Below, in pieces: positions 8,582 through 16,544 of a stretch of 51,108 bases of DNA. Position numbers and translations under genes: made by a program. Source of the stretch: an uncultured Granulosicoccaceae bacterium (GTDB lineage Bacteria; Pseudomonadota; Gammaproteobacteria; Granulosicoccales; Granulosicoccaceae); assembly GCA_937931165.1 (NCBI GenBank), contig CALHCI010000100.1, positions 1-51,108 on the forward strand, in the 5' to 3' direction. The first letter of the stretch is position 1; each line of letters opens with the position of its first letter. The notes under the pieces were generated by a model that worked only from the letters and a program-made list of their open reading frames with translations, was not told where the DNA came from and did not search any database.

Positions 8582-9532
8582 CTACAAATAAAACGGCAGG
8601 TAATGGTCAGCCAAAAGAGCAGCAAAAATACCCATCAGATACTGAATTGAGACGACAAACATCCGGATCGGTTGTTTTTGGTCGCGGGGACTCTGAATTT
8701 TGATGGCGTGGTACAAAAACCAGATACCGAGCAATACAGAGCCGGCAAGGTAAATCAGTCCGCTCATGTGAATCAGGTACGGCACGATAGTCACCAGAAC
8801 CAGCAGTATGGTGTAAAGCAAAATCTGCTGGCGCGTGTACTTAATGCCATGTGTTACCGGCAGCATCGGGATATTCACCTTGGCGTAGTCATCCCGCCGA
8901 TGGATTGCCAGCGCCCAGAAATGCGGTGGTGTCCAGATAAATACAATCAAAAACAACAATAGCGATTCTGCAGTCACCTGACCCGTAATGGCCGCCCAAC
9001 CGAGTACCGGAGGCATGGCACCGGCCACCCCACCAATCACAATGTTTTGTGGCGTCGCCCGTTTCAGGTACATGGTGTAAACGCAGGCATAGCCGATCAG
9101 CGAAAAAAACGTCAGCACGGCGGTCAGCAGATTTACAAACACCACAAGAATAATCATCGCCGCAATACCAATTGCTGCAGCGAACATCAGGCATTGAGCG
9201 GTGGTCAGATTACCTTTTGGCAGCGGCCGGTCCTGGGTGCGCTTCATCTGCGCATCGGCATGCTGATCGACCACATGGTTGATAGCTGCCGCCGAGGAAG
9301 CCGCAAGCCCGATCCCCAGCAGACCAAAGAAAGTCTCCTGTAGTGGCACTATGCCGGGCACAGACAACACCATGCCGACCATTGCCGTGAAAACCAGCAA
9401 AAGCACCACTTTCGGCTTGGTGATTTCCAGAAAATCACTCAGACGCGCCGTCAGTTGCGGTGCCAGCGCTCTCCCCGGGCTGTCGGTGCCGCGGGCGATT
9501 TTCTCAGGCGTTGTTTCGTTGTTTGAACTCAT
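8582..9532 (-). CDS. ctaB: Protoheme IX farnesyltransferase (heme O synthase)
   Basis: Inner-membrane prenyltransferase that adds a farnesyl group to heme b to make heme O, the precursor of heme A for cytochrome oxidase. The 316-aa polytopic protein has the UbiA-family prenyl-diphosphate motif NHVVDQHADAQMKRTQDRP and a second conserved segment, WTPPHFWALAIHRRDDY. It is the last gene of the cox cluster on the minus strand, 27 bp after the Sco-like gene. In Pseudomonas and relatives heme A synthase (ctaA) sits between these two genes; here it is absent. Confidence 0.95.
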   Translation of the reverse strand: MSSNNETTPEKIARGTDSPGRALAPQLTARLSDFLEITKPKVVLLLVFTAMVGMVLSVPGIVPLQETFFGLLGIGLAASSAAAINHVVDQHADAQMKRTQDRPLPKGNLTTAQCLMFAAAIGIAAMIILVVFVNLLTAVLTFFSLIGYACVYTMYLKRATPQNIVIGGVAGAMPPVLGWAAITGQVTAESLLLFLIVFIWTPPHFWALAIHRRDDYAKVNIPMLPVTHGIKYTRQQILLYTILLVLVTIVPYLIHMSGLIYLAGSVLLGIWFLYHAIKIQSPRDQKQPIRMFVVSIQYLMGIFAALLADHYLPFYL

Positions 9533-9559
9533 GCGTTCGAACTCGTGGCCTTTCGTGTG

Positions 9560-10210
9560 TTAACCGATTCGGGAAACTTTTAGCAGATGCTTGAGATCTT
9601 TAAGCATCTTTTTCGGATCCAGTTCGGGTGGAAACCGCATCATGACGTTGGCAAACGGATCTACCAGATAGATACAGTCGTTACAGGGTGTCATTCCGGT
9701 CTGTGCTTGTTCGACCTGTTGCTTCAAGGTCTCGATCGATTGCGCATCACCGCCAACGACCACCAGCCCCTCGCTGGCTTCACTCAGTGTCTCGGACATC
9801 GCAGCAACATTCGGCGTCACCAGCACTCGCTGCACACGCTCCATTCGCCGTCCGGTAGACAACCGCACCTGACGCATATTATAGAGTGTCTCTTCGCAAA
9901 CCTTTGTACAAGTTTCGCCAGCAAAGTACACCATACTCCATTTTTCGCTAATACCACTGAGACCCCAGGAATTATTATCCCCGTCCTTAAGCTCAAAAGC
10001 CTTTAGCGGCACCGCCGGCTGTATTAACTCTCCGTTAACGGATACACCAGCGCCGTCATTGCTGCGCACGTAGCCAAGCCACAACCAGGCAGCAATCAGC
10101 GGCGCGGCGTAGATGGCCATTAACGCAATCAGCTTGCGTCTGCCAATGGCAGCCGACTTCGCATCTGCCGAATTGCCGTCGGCAGGCGGGCTTTGTTGTG
10201 GTTGATTCAT
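9560..10210 (-). CDS. Sco-like cytochrome oxidase assembly protein
   Basis: A 216-aa protein with one N-terminal membrane segment (LIALMAIYAAPLIAAWLWL) and a periplasmic thioredoxin-fold domain. The motif ETCTKVCEETLYNMRQVR carries a CxxxC pair as in Sco/SenC copper chaperones. A second pair, CNDC, lies later at DCIYLVDP. Homologues with this CxxxC-LYNMRQVR segment are typically encoded between SURF1 and ctaA in gammaproteobacteria. The likely role is copper or thiol handling during assembly of oxidase subunit II. The ATG at 10208-10210 overlaps the SURF1 stop as ATGA, supporting this start over a longer frame reaching 10273. Confidence 0.82.
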   Translation of the reverse strand: MNQPQQSPPADGNSADAKSAAIGRRKLIALMAIYAAPLIAAWLWLGYVRSNDGAGVSVNGELIQPAVPLKAFELKDGDNNSWGLSGISEKWSMVYFAGETCTKVCEETLYNMRQVRLSTGRRMERVQRVLVTPNVAAMSETLSEASEGLVVVGGDAQSIETLKQQVEQAQTGMTPCNDCIYLVDPFANVMMRFPPELDPKKMLKDLKHLLKVSRIG

Positions 10211-10956
10211 TTTTTCTTCAAGAAATTCAGGTAAATAAACAGCACAATAACTGCGAGCATCATCGCAAACCACTGGAATGCATAGCCGTAGTGCTTTTCC
10301 GGTCCATTGGCGACCGGTTGCCAGATGCGGGTATAGCTGTCGGGTTGTCCCGGTGCCAGCACAATCACTGCAGGCAACAACGGTATGTTATCGAGTTTGT
10401 GCGAGATAGTCTCATAATCAATGTACTGAATAACCAGTGGCCAGTCAGCTTGCGAGTCATCAAGTGCCTCACCAATGGTAAACCCGGCAGACGGCTTGAC
10501 GATCAATCCGCTGACCTGAGATACCGGAGTTTCGTTATTCACCGAGACCTCGGGTTTGACCGTACGGTCGGCGCCTTGAGGGACCCAACCACGGTTTACC
10601 AGAATAGCCAGGTTTGTATCATTGCCAGGATAAAACGGCGTTAACACTTCATAGCCTGCCTGACGCTCGTGAATACGGTTGTCGCGTAGAAACTGCCGTT
10701 CAAAATCATAGCGGCCGGTCAGCGCAACTTGCCGATACAACATTGAGTCATCGATAGCCTGCAGTTCCGTGATAACCGATTGTTGTGAAGCAGAATCGGC
10801 AGCACTCTGCATATCAATTTTTTCCTGAGCACGGCTCAGTTGCCAGGTACCCAGCCTTGCAAATAGAGCAACAACCACTATTGTCAAACCCAACATCATC
10901 CATGGCATACCTCCGTGGTTTTTTCGCGCATGCTCATTTGCCATCGGTGTTACCAT
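10207..10956 (-). CDS. surf1: SURF1-family cytochrome oxidase assembly protein
   Basis: Assembly factor for the heme A site of cytochrome c oxidase subunit I. The 249-aa protein has the family layout: an N-terminal membrane segment (WMMLGLTIVVVALFARLGTWQL), a periplasmic domain with GWVPQG and a C-terminal segment ending HYGYAFQWFAMMLAVIVLF. The start used is the ATG at 10956; an ATG four codons later is an alternative. It overlaps the downstream Sco-like gene by ATGA and is divergent from the DUF2909 gene, with only 27 bp between starts. Confidence 0.93.
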   Translation of the reverse strand: MVTPMANEHARKNHGGMPWMMLGLTIVVVALFARLGTWQLSRAQEKIDMQSAADSASQQSVITELQAIDDSMLYRQVALTGRYDFERQFLRDNRIHERQAGYEVLTPFYPGNDTNLAILVNRGWVPQGADRTVKPEVSVNNETPVSQVSGLIVKPSAGFTIGEALDDSQADWPLVIQYIDYETISHKLDNIPLLPAVIVLAPGQPDSYTRIWQPVANGPEKHYGYAFQWFAMMLAVIVLFIYLNFLKKK

Positions 10957-10983
10957 GCGCCCAACCTACTGTTTGAGCTTCTT

Positions 10984-11196
10984 ATGTTATTGGTAAAGCT
11001 ACTCATTGTCGTATTGTTGCTGGCGATAGTTGTCAGCTTGTTTTCCGGACTGTTTTTTCTGGTAAAAGACGATGGTAGTAAAAAGCGCACGGTAAAGGCG
11101 CTGACGTTCAGAATAGGCCTTTCCGTACTGGCAATCATTGTTATCGTTATTGCCGGATTAACCGGTGTAATCCCGATCAAACAAACACCATTTTAG
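10984..11196 (+). CDS. DUF2909-family twin-transmembrane protein
   Basis: A 70-aa protein with two membrane segments separated by the short polar stretch VKDDGSKKRTVKAL. That pattern, together with SLFSGLFFLVKDDG and LTFRIGLSVL, matches the DUF2909 (twin transmembrane) family found in cox clusters of gammaproteobacteria. Function is unknown, but an oxidase assembly or stability role is suggested by location. It reads against the rest of the cluster, starting 27 bp from the SURF1 start and ending at a terminator shared with the convergent ctaE. The ATG at 10984 gives the family-length protein; an upstream ATG would add 23 atypical residues. Confidence 0.8.
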   Translation: MLLVKLLIVVLLLAIVVSLFSGLFFLVKDDGSKKRTVKALTFRIGLSVLAIIVIVIAGLTGVIPIKQTPF

Positions 11197-11269
11197 TTAA
11201 TACGCAGAAATCGCAAACTCGATTACTCTGCTGGCGAGTTTTCGACAACAACAGTTAGGACTAATCAAT

Positions 11270-11295
11270 AAAAAAGGCGCATCGCGCCCTTTTTT
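11270..11295. terminator. Bidirectional Rho-independent terminator
   Basis: An A-run and GGCGC, a short loop, then GCGCCC and a T-run. The stem has one bulged base. It lies between the convergent DUF2909 and ctaE genes and can serve both. Confidence 0.8.
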
Positions 11296-11318
11296 ATAAG
11301 GTGTTCGTTTTATCCGTT

Positions 11319-12182
11319 TTACAGGATATAAACAAAGATAAACAATCCTAACCAGACCACATCAACAAAGTGCCAGTACCATGCTGCCGCCTCAAAAGCG
11401 AAATGGTTGGTTGATGAAAAGTGTTTTTTGGTTCCGCGTAACATCACAAACAACAGAATGACCGCACCCATCGTTACGTGAAACCCGTGGAAACCAGTCA
11501 ACATAAAAAAGGTAGAACCGTATATACCTGTGCCCATTTTGAGGTTCAGGTGGGAATAAGCTTCCCAGTATTCCACGGCTTGTAAAAACACAAACAGAAA
11601 GCCAAGGGCACAGGTTGCACCTAGCCATCTAACCATTTTCTTATGGTTGTCTTCTTTGATTGCATGGTGGGCAATCGTCACTGTCACGCCGCTTAACAGC
11701 AGAATTGCGGTATTAATCAATGGCAGGCCAAACCACCCCATCGCCATGTACTCACCGCCAAGCTCACCAGGACCATTGGTTGGCCATACTGCATCATAGC
11801 CTGACCACAACACGGCATTGGTAGCAGCCGCACCGCCTTCACCAAAACCTGAAAGCCATGGTAAAGAGAATGTTCTGGCGTAAAACAGCGCACCGAAAAA
11901 CGCACCAAAAAACATAACTTCAGAGAAGATAAACCACATCATCGCCATGCGGAATGAAACGTCTACCTGTGGGCTGTAGGTGCCGCTTTCTGACTCTCGA
12001 ATAACATCACCGAACCAGCGCACCATCATAAAAACTAACAGCGCTGCACCGACTGCCATAACGATCCAGTTGCCACCGTTGAGCATAGAGGCAAAGCCCA
12101 GGAAAAACAGGAACAATGCAATTGATCCGACAATAGGCCACTTGGCCTCATGCGGAATGTAGTAATCGGTTGCAGAACTCAT
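11319..12182 (-). CDS. ctaE: Cytochrome c oxidase subunit III
   Basis: Membrane subunit III of the aa3-type oxidase, which stabilises the proton uptake pathway. The 287-aa protein has seven hydrophobic segments and typical motifs: MWFIFSEVMFFGAFFGALFY, the HH within VTIAHHAIKEDN, and GFHGFHVTMGA. The ending AAWYWHFVDVVWLGLFIFVY is also characteristic. It lies 42 bp downstream of ctaG on the same strand and ends at the bidirectional terminator, so it closes the ctaC-ctaD-ctaG-ctaE transcription unit. Confidence 0.97.
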   Translation of the reverse strand: MSSATDYYIPHEAKWPIVGSIALFLFFLGFASMLNGGNWIVMAVGAALLVFMMVRWFGDVIRESESGTYSPQVDVSFRMAMMWFIFSEVMFFGAFFGALFYARTFSLPWLSGFGEGGAAATNAVLWSGYDAVWPTNGPGELGGEYMAMGWFGLPLINTAILLLSGVTVTIAHHAIKEDNHKKMVRWLGATCALGFLFVFLQAVEYWEAYSHLNLKMGTGIYGSTFFMLTGFHGFHVTMGAVILLFVMLRGTKKHFSSTNHFAFEAAAWYWHFVDVVWLGLFIFVYIL

Positions 12183-12224
12183 AGTAAATTATCCATGAAA
12201 GGCGTTTTTGTTAATTATTACTGT

Positions 12225-12767
12225 TCAACTGTCACCGGCAGGTTGCGCGCCGGTGTCAAAATAAGTGTAAGAGAGTGTTACTGTATCGATGCTTCGCGGC
12301 AGGTTTTCTTCAACAAAAAACACCAGCGGCATCTCTTTACGATCACCGGCACCGAACTCCTGATGTGTAAAGCAGAAGCATTCTATTTTATTAAAATACT
12401 TTGCGGCAGAAGAAGGCGCCACACTGGGTACCGCCTGCCCGACAGCAGGATTTCCGGAAAGATTCACCACTTCATAACTGGCATTGTAGGTTTGGCCTGG
12501 TACTACCTGCATGGTTCGCTGCATGGGCTTAAATGTCCACGCTGCCGCAGAATTAACCACCGACACAAACTCCACTGTGACCAGCCGGTCTTCATCCACT
12601 GACTTCGGTGCAACAGCTGCGATTGAAGACGTCTTGCCGTTGAGCCCGGTAATATCGCAAAGAATGTTGTATATCGGCACCATCAGGTAGCCAAAACCGA
12701 ACATACCAACAACCAGCAGGCTGAGCTTACCGGCAATGACCAGATGTGCTCTTCGTATCGCGTTCAA
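12225..12767 (-). CDS. ctaG: Cytochrome c oxidase assembly protein CtaG/Cox11
   Basis: Copper chaperone that builds the CuB centre of oxidase subunit I. The 180-aa protein has a single N-terminal membrane segment followed by a periplasmic domain. The copper-binding motif CFCF is present in KIECFCFTHQEF, as are the conserved VPIYNILCDITG and FFVEENLP. The start codon is TTG (12765-12767), overlapping the stop of the preceding 42-codon ORF as TTGA, which suggests translational coupling. It lies in the standard place between ctaD and ctaE. Confidence 0.95.
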   Translation of the reverse strand: MNAIRRAHLVIAGKLSLLVVGMFGFGYLMVPIYNILCDITGLNGKTSSIAAVAPKSVDEDRLVTVEFVSVVNSAAAWTFKPMQRTMQVVPGQTYNASYEVVNLSGNPAVGQAVPSVAPSSAAKYFNKIECFCFTHQEFGAGDRKEMPLVFFVEENLPRSIDTVTLSYTYFDTGAQPAGDS

Positions 12768-12892
12768 GTTGCCGCTCCATTATTTAGATATTTCATAACA
12801 ATGCTGGTCACGTAAAAACAAAAAGCGATAAAAGCCAGAATTATCGGCACTTTGTAGCTGCCAGGTTTAGCCTTGGGTTTATCTTCTTTCAT
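12764..12892 (-). CDS. Small single-span membrane protein of the cox cluster
   Basis: A 42-codon ORF between ctaD and ctaG. It encodes a lysine-rich start (MKEDKPKAKPGSYK), one hydrophobic segment (VPIILAFIAFCFYVTSIVM) and a short polar tail. Its stop overlaps the ctaG start as TTGA, a strong sign that it is translated. Very short one-span proteins occupy this slot in other proteobacterial cox clusters and are sometimes annotated as oxidase small assembly proteins. That identification is from position and shape only. An ATG six codons upstream (12908-12910) is possible but lies within the hairpin that follows ctaD. Confidence 0.72.
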   Translation of the reverse strand: MKEDKPKAKPGSYKVPIILAFIAFCFYVTSIVMKYLNNGAAT

Positions 12893-12922
12893 AAAAACCG
12901 CGGCGATCATAAGACCGCCGCC
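12893..12922 (-). terminator. Hairpin between ctaD and the small ORF (attenuator-like)
   Basis: On the minus strand, GCGGCG (12916-12921) pairs with CGCCGC (12900-12905) across a 10-base loop, followed two bases later by five T's. The stem is short, so it is probably a partial terminator or RNA-stability hairpin that reduces ctaG/ctaE expression relative to ctaC/ctaD. Confidence 0.35.
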
Positions 12923-12943
12923 CTGTCTTTCTTGCCGACTAAC

Positions 12944-14539
12944 CTAGCGAATTGGTGGAGGTGTTTCGAAAGTATGGTATGGCGCAGGGGACGGTACAGT
13001 CCACTCCAGCCCGTCGGCACCTTCCCAGACTTCATCAGTCGCTTTCTCTCCGCCTTTCATGCACTTGAAAACTACATACACAAAGATCAGTTGCGAGAAC
13101 CCGAAACCGAATGCACCAATGGTGGCGACAGCATTCCAGTCGGCAAATTGCATGCTGTAGTCAGGTATACGACGAGGCATTCCTGCCAGACCCACAAAGT
13201 GCATCGGGAAGAACAGCACATTCAGGAATATGGTTGATACCCAAAAGTGAATCTTGCCCCACTTTTCGTCGTACATGTTGCCTGTCCACTTTGGCAGCCA
13301 GTAGTAAGTCGCTGCCATAATCGAGTAAATAGCACCCGGCACCAGAACATAGTGAAAGTGCGCTACTACAAAGTAGGTATCGTGGTATTGGATATCTGCC
13401 GGAGTGATTGCCAGCATCAGACCGGAAAGCCCACCGATAGTAAACATTACAAGGAACCCGACTGCGAAAAGCATGGGTGTTTCGAAGGTCATCGATCCGC
13501 GCCACATGGTCGCAATCCAGTTAAAGACTTTTACACCGGTCGGCACTGAGATCATCATCGTGGCAAACATAAAAAACATCTCGCCAGCCAGCGGCATGCC
13601 TACCGTAAACATGTGGTGTGCCCAAACGATAAACGACAGGAACGCAATCGAGGCAGTGGCGTAAACCATCGACGCGTAACCAAACAGTGGCTTGCGTGCG
13701 AAAGTGGGAATGATGCTAGACACAATACCAAACGCCGGCAGAATCAGAATATAAACTTCAGGGTGACCAAAGAACCAGAAAATATGCTGGTACATCACCG
13801 GATCACCACCACCGGCGGCGCTGAAAAAGCTGGTATCGAAAAAGCGATCAGTCAGCAACATGGTTACTGCACCTGCCAATACCGGCATCACTGCAATAAG
13901 CAGAAACGCAGTGATTAACCAGGTCCATACGAACAGTGGCATCTTCATCAAGGTCATGCCCGGCGCTCGCATGTTGAAGATGGTAGCCACAATGTTGATT
14001 GATCCCATCACCGATGAGATACCCATAAAGTGAATAGAGAAAATCACAAAGGCAAAGCTGTCGCCGCCCTGCAGTGATAAAGGCGCGTACAAAGTCCATC
14101 CACCTGCCGGACCGCCACCTTCCATAAACAATGTGGAAAGCAACAACGTGAAGGCAAATGGCATGATCCAGAAGCTCCAGTTGTTCAGTCTGGGCAACGC
14201 CATATCAGGGGCACCGATCATCATCGGTATCATCCAGTTAGCCAATCCGACAAACGCAGGCATCACTACCCCGAAGATCATCACCAGAGCGTGCATGGTA
14301 GTCATCGAGTTGAAAAACAACGGGTCGACCAGTTGCAGTCCAGGCTGAAACAGCTCGGCTCTGATAATCAGCGCCATACCGCCACCGATAAAAAACATCA
14401 GCAGAGAGAACAGCAGGTAAAGCGTGCCGATATCTTTGTGGTTGGTGGTGTATAGCCAGCGAGTCAAGCCCGGGGCCGGCCCATGATGATCATCATGATC
14501 GTGATGTTCTGCAGATGCAGCGCTCATAGTGGACTCCAA
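12944..14539 (-). CDS. ctaD: Cytochrome c oxidase subunit I (type A1 aa3)
   Basis: Catalytic subunit holding heme a and the heme a3-CuB site where O2 is reduced to water with proton pumping. The 531-aa protein has twelve membrane segments. Key features are the heme a ligand region TTMHALVMIFG, NWMIPMMIGAPDMALPRLNN (D channel), GHPEVYILILPAFGI (CuB histidine, the cross-linked tyrosine and the glutamate of the A1 type), AHHMFTVG, and HDTYFVVAHFHYVL (heme a3 and heme a ligands). The histidine-rich N-terminus (HHDHDDHHG) is a common variable feature. It lies 25 bp after ctaC. Confidence 0.98.
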   Translation of the reverse strand: MESTMSAASAEHHDHDDHHGPAPGLTRWLYTTNHKDIGTLYLLFSLLMFFIGGGMALIIRAELFQPGLQLVDPLFFNSMTTMHALVMIFGVVMPAFVGLANWMIPMMIGAPDMALPRLNNWSFWIMPFAFTLLLSTLFMEGGGPAGGWTLYAPLSLQGGDSFAFVIFSIHFMGISSVMGSINIVATIFNMRAPGMTLMKMPLFVWTWLITAFLLIAVMPVLAGAVTMLLTDRFFDTSFFSAAGGGDPVMYQHIFWFFGHPEVYILILPAFGIVSSIIPTFARKPLFGYASMVYATASIAFLSFIVWAHHMFTVGMPLAGEMFFMFATMMISVPTGVKVFNWIATMWRGSMTFETPMLFAVGFLVMFTIGGLSGLMLAITPADIQYHDTYFVVAHFHYVLVPGAIYSIMAATYYWLPKWTGNMYDEKWGKIHFWVSTIFLNVLFFPMHFVGLAGMPRRIPDYSMQFADWNAVATIGAFGFGFSQLIFVYVVFKCMKGGEKATDEVWEGADGLEWTVPSPAPYHTFETPPPIR

Positions 14540-14564
14540 AAGAACCAGTATTTAGTAATTTGTT

Positions 14565-15743
14565 TTAACGCAGGGCCTTGATGGCAGAAGGCTGCACCGT
14601 GTCACCGACCGAATTACCGAGCGCGTTGCGCTGGTAGGTCAGCACGGCGGCCATATCTACATCACTTAGCTGATTAGCAAACGATGCCATGGTGGTGCCA
14701 CTGACACCCACGTACACGGTGTTGATATGCGCATCGATAGGACCAGTCGCCACAGGACTCCCGGTGATTGCCGGAAATGCCCCCGGCAGCCCCTGACCGT
14801 TTGCCTGGTGGCAAGACGCGCAGTTGGTGTTGTAAATTCCTTCGCCTTTAGCGACCAGTTCATCCAGGCCCCATTCACGATCGGCATCTTCTTCAACAGC
14901 AGCAACAGCAGTGGTCGCCGCAGCACCGGTGCTCTCGGTGATAGCCGGTGCCGGAGCATTTTCGGCAACCCAGGCGTCGTACTCGGCTTCTGGTAATGCG
15001 CGCACAACCACCGGCATAAAGCCATGGTCGCGGCCGCACAACTCTGTGCAATTGCCGCGATACACACCCGGCTCTTCAATCAGCGCCCAGTTTTCGTTGA
15101 TAAAACCCGGGATGGCATCTTTCTTCACGGCAAGCGCTGGTACCCACCACGAGTGAATCACGTCAGACGAGGTGTGCAGAAAACGAACTTTCTTACCGAC
15201 CGGCAGCACTAACTCGTTGTCCACCTCTTTCAGATAGTTATCGAACTGACTGACGTCGACACCGGAGCCTTTTTGGCGCGCAGCGTTATGATCAGGGTGC
15301 AGGCTGCTGAAAAAACTGATACCCGAGTCAAGGTACTCATAGTGCCACTTCCACTGATAACCGGTGACTTTCACAGTGACTTCCGCGTCACTGGTGTCTT
15401 CCATTGCTATCAGGGTCTTGGCAGCCGGAATAGCCATTGCAATCAATATGACCAGCGGCACCGCCGTCCAGATAATCTCAACGGTTGTGCTTTCATGGAA
15501 ATCGGCGGGCTTCGCACCTTTGGATTTGCGATGCTTAAACATCGAGTAAAACATCACGCCAAACACCACCGCACCGATCACACAGCAGATCCAGAAGATC
15601 ATCATGTGCAAGCCATAGACTTCTTTACTAATGGGCGTCACACCCACCGGCATGTTGATATCAGCCAAAGCACTCTGACCGCCAAGCAACAACGCCGATG
15701 CCGCCAAAAGCCAGCGACTCACAATAGACATTGGGGACCTCAT
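14565..15743 (-). CDS. ctaC: Cytochrome c oxidase subunit II with C-terminal cytochrome c domain
   Basis: Electron-entry subunit of the oxidase. The 392-aa protein has a signal peptide (cleavage near ALADINMP), two membrane segments and a cupredoxin domain with the binuclear CuA site (HSWWVPALAVKKDA and CTELCGRDHGFM). After an alanine-rich linker (about residues 268-290) comes a cytochrome c domain with the heme motif CASCH, so this is a caa3-like fused subunit II. GGAGAAAGG lies just upstream of the ATG at 15743, supporting the start. It is the first gene of the ctaC-ctaD-ctaG-ctaE unit. Confidence 0.96.
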   Translation of the reverse strand: MRSPMSIVSRWLLAASALLLGGQSALADINMPVGVTPISKEVYGLHMMIFWICCVIGAVVFGVMFYSMFKHRKSKGAKPADFHESTTVEIIWTAVPLVILIAMAIPAAKTLIAMEDTSDAEVTVKVTGYQWKWHYEYLDSGISFFSSLHPDHNAARQKGSGVDVSQFDNYLKEVDNELVLPVGKKVRFLHTSSDVIHSWWVPALAVKKDAIPGFINENWALIEEPGVYRGNCTELCGRDHGFMPVVVRALPEAEYDAWVAENAPAPAITESTGAAATTAVAAVEEDADREWGLDELVAKGEGIYNTNCASCHQANGQGLPGAFPAITGSPVATGPIDAHINTVYVGVSGTTMASFANQLSDVDMAAVLTYQRNALGNSVGDTVQPSAIKALR

Positions 15744-15827
15744 TCGGACCTTTCTCCAATCAAATAAACCAGGATTCTAGCTTGCTGACACCTTTTATCC
15801 AGGTGCCGGCAATTGTTTTGTAACGCC

Positions 15828-16331
15828 TTAGGAAACCAGCCTGAGTTCAGGCCGCTCTGCACCAAGACATCGTTGTAACTCGACGTTTAACTGACGCTTT
15901 TCGGTTTTACTCAGCAACCTGCCAAGCTCAAGCGATCGCCTGCCGCACGCGAGTTTAAGTGTTCCCGTTTCGAACAGGCTTTCAGGGTCATCGAACTCTA
16001 TCCGTGTCCAATGCCTCGAAAACTCTGACGATGCCTGCGGTGAGTCGAAACCGGACTCGACGACCAGAGTTGACTCCCTAACAGAGATCACCTCGGTGTA
16101 GCCGAGTTTTCGGTACGTTCGCCCCAGACAATAGAGCACAGCCAAAAACTCAAGACCTGCAAATGGCAGTACCAGCCACAGACCGAAAATCGCAATACCA
16201 CCGCCAAACAGCAGACTGACCGCCCCGAGCGCCGCCGCCAGCAGCACATTTGCGTTCCAGCTCATCGACCGGTTTCCCGTGACGACAATCTGGGTTGCGC
16301 CATTGACGCTGTTTTGCTGTCTTACCACCAT
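15828..16331 (-). CDS. DUF2244 family membrane protein
   Basis: A 167-aa protein with two closely spaced hydrophobic segments (about residues 28-47 and 50-70; the second includes LWLVLPFAGLEFLAVLYCLG), then a soluble C-terminal domain of about 95 residues. The segment VLPFAGLE with the preceding NANVLLAAALGAVSLLFGGG matches the DUF2244 family, often found beside cytochrome oxidase genes in proteobacteria. Function is unknown. It reads in the same direction as ctaC, 84 bp upstream of it. A 20-bp palindrome and a Fur-like site lie about 130-165 bp upstream of its ATG. Confidence 0.82.
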   Translation of the reverse strand: MVVRQQNSVNGATQIVVTGNRSMSWNANVLLAAALGAVSLLFGGGIAIFGLWLVLPFAGLEFLAVLYCLGRTYRKLGYTEVISVRESTLVVESGFDSPQASSEFSRHWTRIEFDDPESLFETGTLKLACGRRSLELGRLLSKTEKRQLNVELQRCLGAERPELRLVS

Positions 16332-16460
16332 ATGGCACTGCCCTCAGGACCAGCGGCCGATGTTAACCCACCCTTACACGAGGCTCAACGATTCCAGCCG
16401 AATGCAAACTGTATTTGTGTTACGGCTTACACACTAGAATGTCTCACTCGTTTCGCATGA

Positions 16461-16480
16461 ATTTCAGAAATTTCTGAAAT
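16461..16480. promoter_or_regulatory. Perfect 20-bp palindrome, candidate operator
   Basis: ATTTCAGAAATTTCTGAAAT is identical to its own reverse complement. It lies in the 213-bp gap between the end of bioC and the start of the DUF2244 gene, about 130 bp upstream of the latter. The symmetry suggests a binding site for a dimeric regulator, but I cannot name the protein. Confidence 0.5.
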
Positions 16481-16496
16481 GATGATAATCACTAAA
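16478..16496. promoter_or_regulatory. Fur-box-like sequence
   Basis: AATGATGATAATCACTAAA matches 14 of 19 positions of the Fur consensus GATAATGATAATCATTATC, including an unbroken GATAATCA core. It overlaps the right end of the palindrome. A further GATAAT/ATTATC inverted pair extends to about 16505. Tentative. Confidence 0.35.
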
Positions 16497-16544
16497 ACTA
16501 TTATCGGCAAGCATCACACGCCTTTGATGCAGCGATGACTGCAA

